In this document: one piece after another, positions 3,220 to 5,566 of the stretch
Position numbering within the stretch: position 1 is the first letter of the stretch
How the letters are laid out: every line of letters starts with the position of its first letter
DNA from: an uncultured Oscillospiraceae bacterium
Lineage (GTDB): Bacteria; Bacillota; Clostridia; Oscillospirales; Acutalibacteraceae
DNA: 5,566 nucleotides
Assembly (NCBI GenBank): GCA_902461995.1
Contig: CABQAA010000158.1
Span: 1-5,566 of the forward strand
Direction: 5' to 3'
The notes under the pieces: model-generated
Databases searched by the model: none
The model's input: the letters and a program-made list of their open reading frames with translations, nothing else
Told to the model about the DNA's origin: nothing
Program-made: the position numbers and the translations under genes

Positions 3220-5566
3220 ATGGCCCTGTTTTCACTCAAGCGCATCGCCGGGGAAGCCGAAAACCGGCAGACCTATCTGCGGGGCGTCGCCTGCTACAAC
3301 GCAGGCAAGGTCGGCCGCGTCGTCCGGGACCGGGACGATTTCTACGAGGAATTTCTCAGCGCCGACGTGGAGAATCAGACCCGCGACGGCGCGCACCACG
3401 TCGAGGTCGGCTTCGGCCGGCAGGGCGACGCCGATTTCTACGACTGCGACTGCGACGCCTTCCGCCAGGGAACCGGCGCCTGCCTCCATATCGTCGCGGT
3501 GATGGTGCATAAATATTACGCCGATATGCTCACCGGCCTCTCGTCCCCGCCCGCGGCGGGGGACAAACGCCCCCTGGCCACCCGCACCGACGAAACGGCC
3601 CGCCGGATGATGAACCGCTATCTCTCCCGCCAGGCAGTCGAGCTGGTTGCCCACACCGCAGGCGGACAGGATCCCGTCCTTCTCTCCCCCATCCTGCGGA
3701 TCGGACAGCGCCAGGCCGAGCTGACCTTCACCCTCGGACACCGCCGCCCCTATGTGCTCAAGGATATCGGCAAATTCTGCGAGGATCTGAAAAAACGGGA
3801 GACGGTGGAATACGGCAAGCAGCTCCGCTTCCTCCACCACCCGGACAGCTTCGATCCGGCCTGCCGCGGCCTGCTCTCCTTCCTGCTCGATACCTATGAG
3901 GACATCGCCCACCCCCAGCGGGGCGCCATCGGATCCCTGCATCCCCGCATTGGACGGGAACTGCTGCTCAGCCCGTCGGGGCTCGACCGCTTTTTCGCCG
4001 TATGCGAGGGGCAGGAGATCGCCCTGCGGAACGATGCGCAGGACCTCCGTCCCCTGCGGCTGCAATCCGGGAACCCCGCGCTCACCCTCGACGTACAGCG
4101 CTCCGATGTTAAGCAGGGATTTCAGCTGTCGAGCGATCCCTTTGCCGTGCTGTGCGGATCCGCCTATGTTTACATTGCCAAGGGCGGCGTCTTTTACCGC
4201 TGCACGGCGGAGTACTCCGACCAGATGCGGGATTTCCTGCCCGCTCTCCAGGCGTCCGGGTTCACCCTCTTCGTCGCGGACGGGGATATGCCGGATTTCT
4301 GCGGCAGCGTGCTGCCCACCGTCGGGCGGTTCCTGGAACTGACCGGTCAGACCGACCGGCTGGAACCCTATCTCCCCGACGATCCGGAAATCGAGATCCA
4401 GCTCGACTCCCCCGAGCCGGGACTGATCACCGCCCGGGTGCTCTGCTGCTACGGCGGGGACAAGATCCCACTGCTCGACACCGCCGAGGGGGCTCAGGGC
4501 GAAGGTCCCCGGCGCAACCGCCTGGAGGAGCTTCGCTCCCGCCTGGTGATCCAGCGCTATTTTCAGAGCTGCGTCCCCTCCTCCGGCCTGATGCTCTGCC
4601 GGGTGGACGACGACGGGCTGTATCGTTTCCTCACCGAAGGGCTGGCGGAACTTCAAAACATCGGCACCGTCACCCTTTCCGACGCCTTTAAAACCATGGA
4701 CCTCGCGCCGCCGCCCCGTCTGTCGGTCGGGGTGAGCGTCTCGGGCGGGCTGCTCGACTTCTCTTTCGACACCGAGGGTTTCGACAAGGGCGAGCTTGCC
4801 AGGGTACTGGAGAGCTATCGCCGCCGGCAGCCCTATCACCGCCTGAAAAACGGCCGGTTCCTGCCCTTCGACGGCGCGCTCGCGGATTTCGCACGTCTGG
4901 CTGACGGCCTGGATCTCGGGGACAAAGATTTCGCCGCCGGCAGCGCCCGCCTGCCCGCCTACCGTGCCCTCTATCTCGACCGGATCCTGCAGGACAGCGC
5001 CGTCGCCTTCCGCCGGGACGAACGCTATAACCAGCTGACCGCCGCCGTCCGCGGTGCCACGAACGCGGAGTATCCGCTGCCGCTCTCCCTCGAAACCGTG
5101 CTCCGCCCCTATCAGAAGACCGGCTACCGCTGGCTGAAAACCATGGAATCCCTCGGTTTCGGCGGTATCCTCGCGGACGATATGGGACTCGGCAAAACCC
5201 TCGAGCTGATCTCCCTGCTGCTCGACGCGAAGGAGACGGGACAGCCAGGCACGTCTCTGGTGGTCTGCCCCGCTTCCCTGATCCTCAACTGGGAGAGCGA
5301 GATTCACCGCTTTGCTCCATCGCTGACCGTTCTGCCCATTCTCGGCAGCGCCGAGCAGCGGGAACTGGTCATCGCGGACCTGGGGCGGTTCGACGTGGCC
5401 GTCACGTCCTATGACCTGCTCAAGCGGGACATCGCCCTGTACGAACAGACGGAATTCCACTATCTCGTCCTGGACGAAGCCCAATATATCAAAAACCACG
5501 CCACCCAGAACGCCAAGGCGGTCAAGGCGGTGCGCAGCCGCCAGCGGTTTGCCCTGACCGGCACCC
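3220..5566 (+). CDS. SWIM zinc-finger SNF2-family helicase (3' end outside window)
   Basis: The first 782 residues are visible and the frame stays open to the edge. Near the N-terminus is a SWIM zinc finger, C76-x-C78 ... C88-x-H90. The middle (about 110-600) is a long, poorly conserved segment whose place matches the SNF2-associated region of Firmicute proteins. The ATPase lobe starts near residue 628 with LRPYQKTGYRWL. Motif I is DDMGLGKT (653-660, Walker lysine K659), motif Ia VVCPASLILNW (681-691), Ib TSYDLL (729-734) and motif II DEAQ (752-755). Motif III begins at LTGT (779-782) where the window ends, so the second RecA lobe is outside; relatives run about 1,000-1,100 residues. Such proteins are ATP-driven double-stranded-DNA translocases of the RapA/YwqA kind, cytoplasmic, with unclear roles in transcription or repair. 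It has its own promoter and is probably not part of the HTH operon. The opposite strand is also open over 3232-5499, a GC-rich shadow. Confidence 0.95.
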   Translation, partial: MALFSLKRIAGEAENRQTYLRGVACYNAGKVGRVVRDRDDFYEEFLSADVENQTRDGAHHVEVGFGRQGDADFYDCDCDAFRQGTGACLHIVAVMVHKYYADMLTGLSSPPAAGDKRPLATRTDETARRMMNRYLSRQAVELVAHTAGGQDPVLLSPILRIGQRQAELTFTLGHRRPYVLKDIGKFCEDLKKRETVEYGKQLRFLHHPDSFDPACRGLLSFLLDTYEDIAHPQRGAIGSLHPRIGRELLLSPSGLDRFFAVCEGQEIALRNDAQDLRPLRLQSGNPALTLDVQRSDVKQGFQLSSDPFAVLCGSAYVYIAKGGVFYRCTAEYSDQMRDFLPALQASGFTLFVADGDMPDFCGSVLPTVGRFLELTGQTDRLEPYLPDDPEIEIQLDSPEPGLITARVLCCYGGDKIPLLDTAEGAQGEGPRRNRLEELRSRLVIQRYFQSCVPSSGLMLCRVDDDGLYRFLTEGLAELQNIGTVTLSDAFKTMDLAPPPRLSVGVSVSGGLLDFSFDTEGFDKGELARVLESYRRRQPYHRLKNGRFLPFDGALADFARLADGLDLGDKDFAAGSARLPAYRALYLDRILQDSAVAFRRDERYNQLTAAVRGATNAEYPLPLSLETVLRPYQKTGYRWLKTMESLGFGGILADDMGLGKTLELISLLLDAKETGQPGTSLVVCPASLILNWESEIHRFAPSLTVLPILGSAEQRELVIADLGRFDVAVTSYDLLKRDIALYEQTEFHYLVLDEAQYIKNHATQNAKAVKAVRSRQRFALTGT

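Noticed and set aside
3232..5499. 755-codon open frame on the - strand opposite the helicase gene
   Set aside because: The + strand has intact SWIM and SNF2 motifs with promoter and ribosome site. The - frame has no family motifs and is a by-product of GC-rich codon use.

Overview
The window looks like a chromosomal segment of a fairly GC-rich Firmicute, probably a clostridial/oscillospiraceal lineage. The reasons are strong AAAGGAG-type Shine-Dalgarno sites, consensus-like sigma-A promoters with 17-bp spacers, a YhfW-like FAD/Rieske oxidoreductase, and a SWIM-SNF2 helicase of the Firmicute type. Genus cannot be read from the sequence.

Layout. (1) Bases 2-73 are the last codons of an unidentified + strand gene. 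(2) 103-1638 is a complete FAD-dependent oxidoreductase with a C-terminal Rieske [2Fe-2S] domain, probably co-transcribed with the gene before it. (3) 1641-1670 is a perfect 30-base palindrome that serves as a shared terminator for two convergent genes. (4) 1671-1973 on the - strand encodes a 100-residue protein I do not recognise. (5) 1990-2190 is an AT-rich divergent control region. It has a - strand promoter for the 100-aa gene, a + strand promoter for the next operon, and at least three strong dyads: one 30-base perfect palindrome between the two promoters, one 10-bp-arm dyad filling the + promoter from -35 to -10, and one in the + leader. (6) 2192-2413 and 2439-2651 are tandem small helix-turn-helix paralogues in one operon. 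(7) 2652-3155 is about 500 bases with no credible gene, rich in hairpins, including twin 16-base dyads and a likely terminator. (8) 3220 to the window end is the start of a SWIM-zinc-finger SNF2 helicase with its own promoter, cut off in motif III.

The flanking genes (oxidoreductase, helicase) are GC-rich and look like ordinary core genes. The middle block (about 1990-2650) is much more AT-rich and has the architecture of a small self-regulated switch: two HTH proteins, divergent promoters and nested operator-like palindromes. That block is the best candidate for something undescribed. Its wiring is inferred from sequence geometry only.
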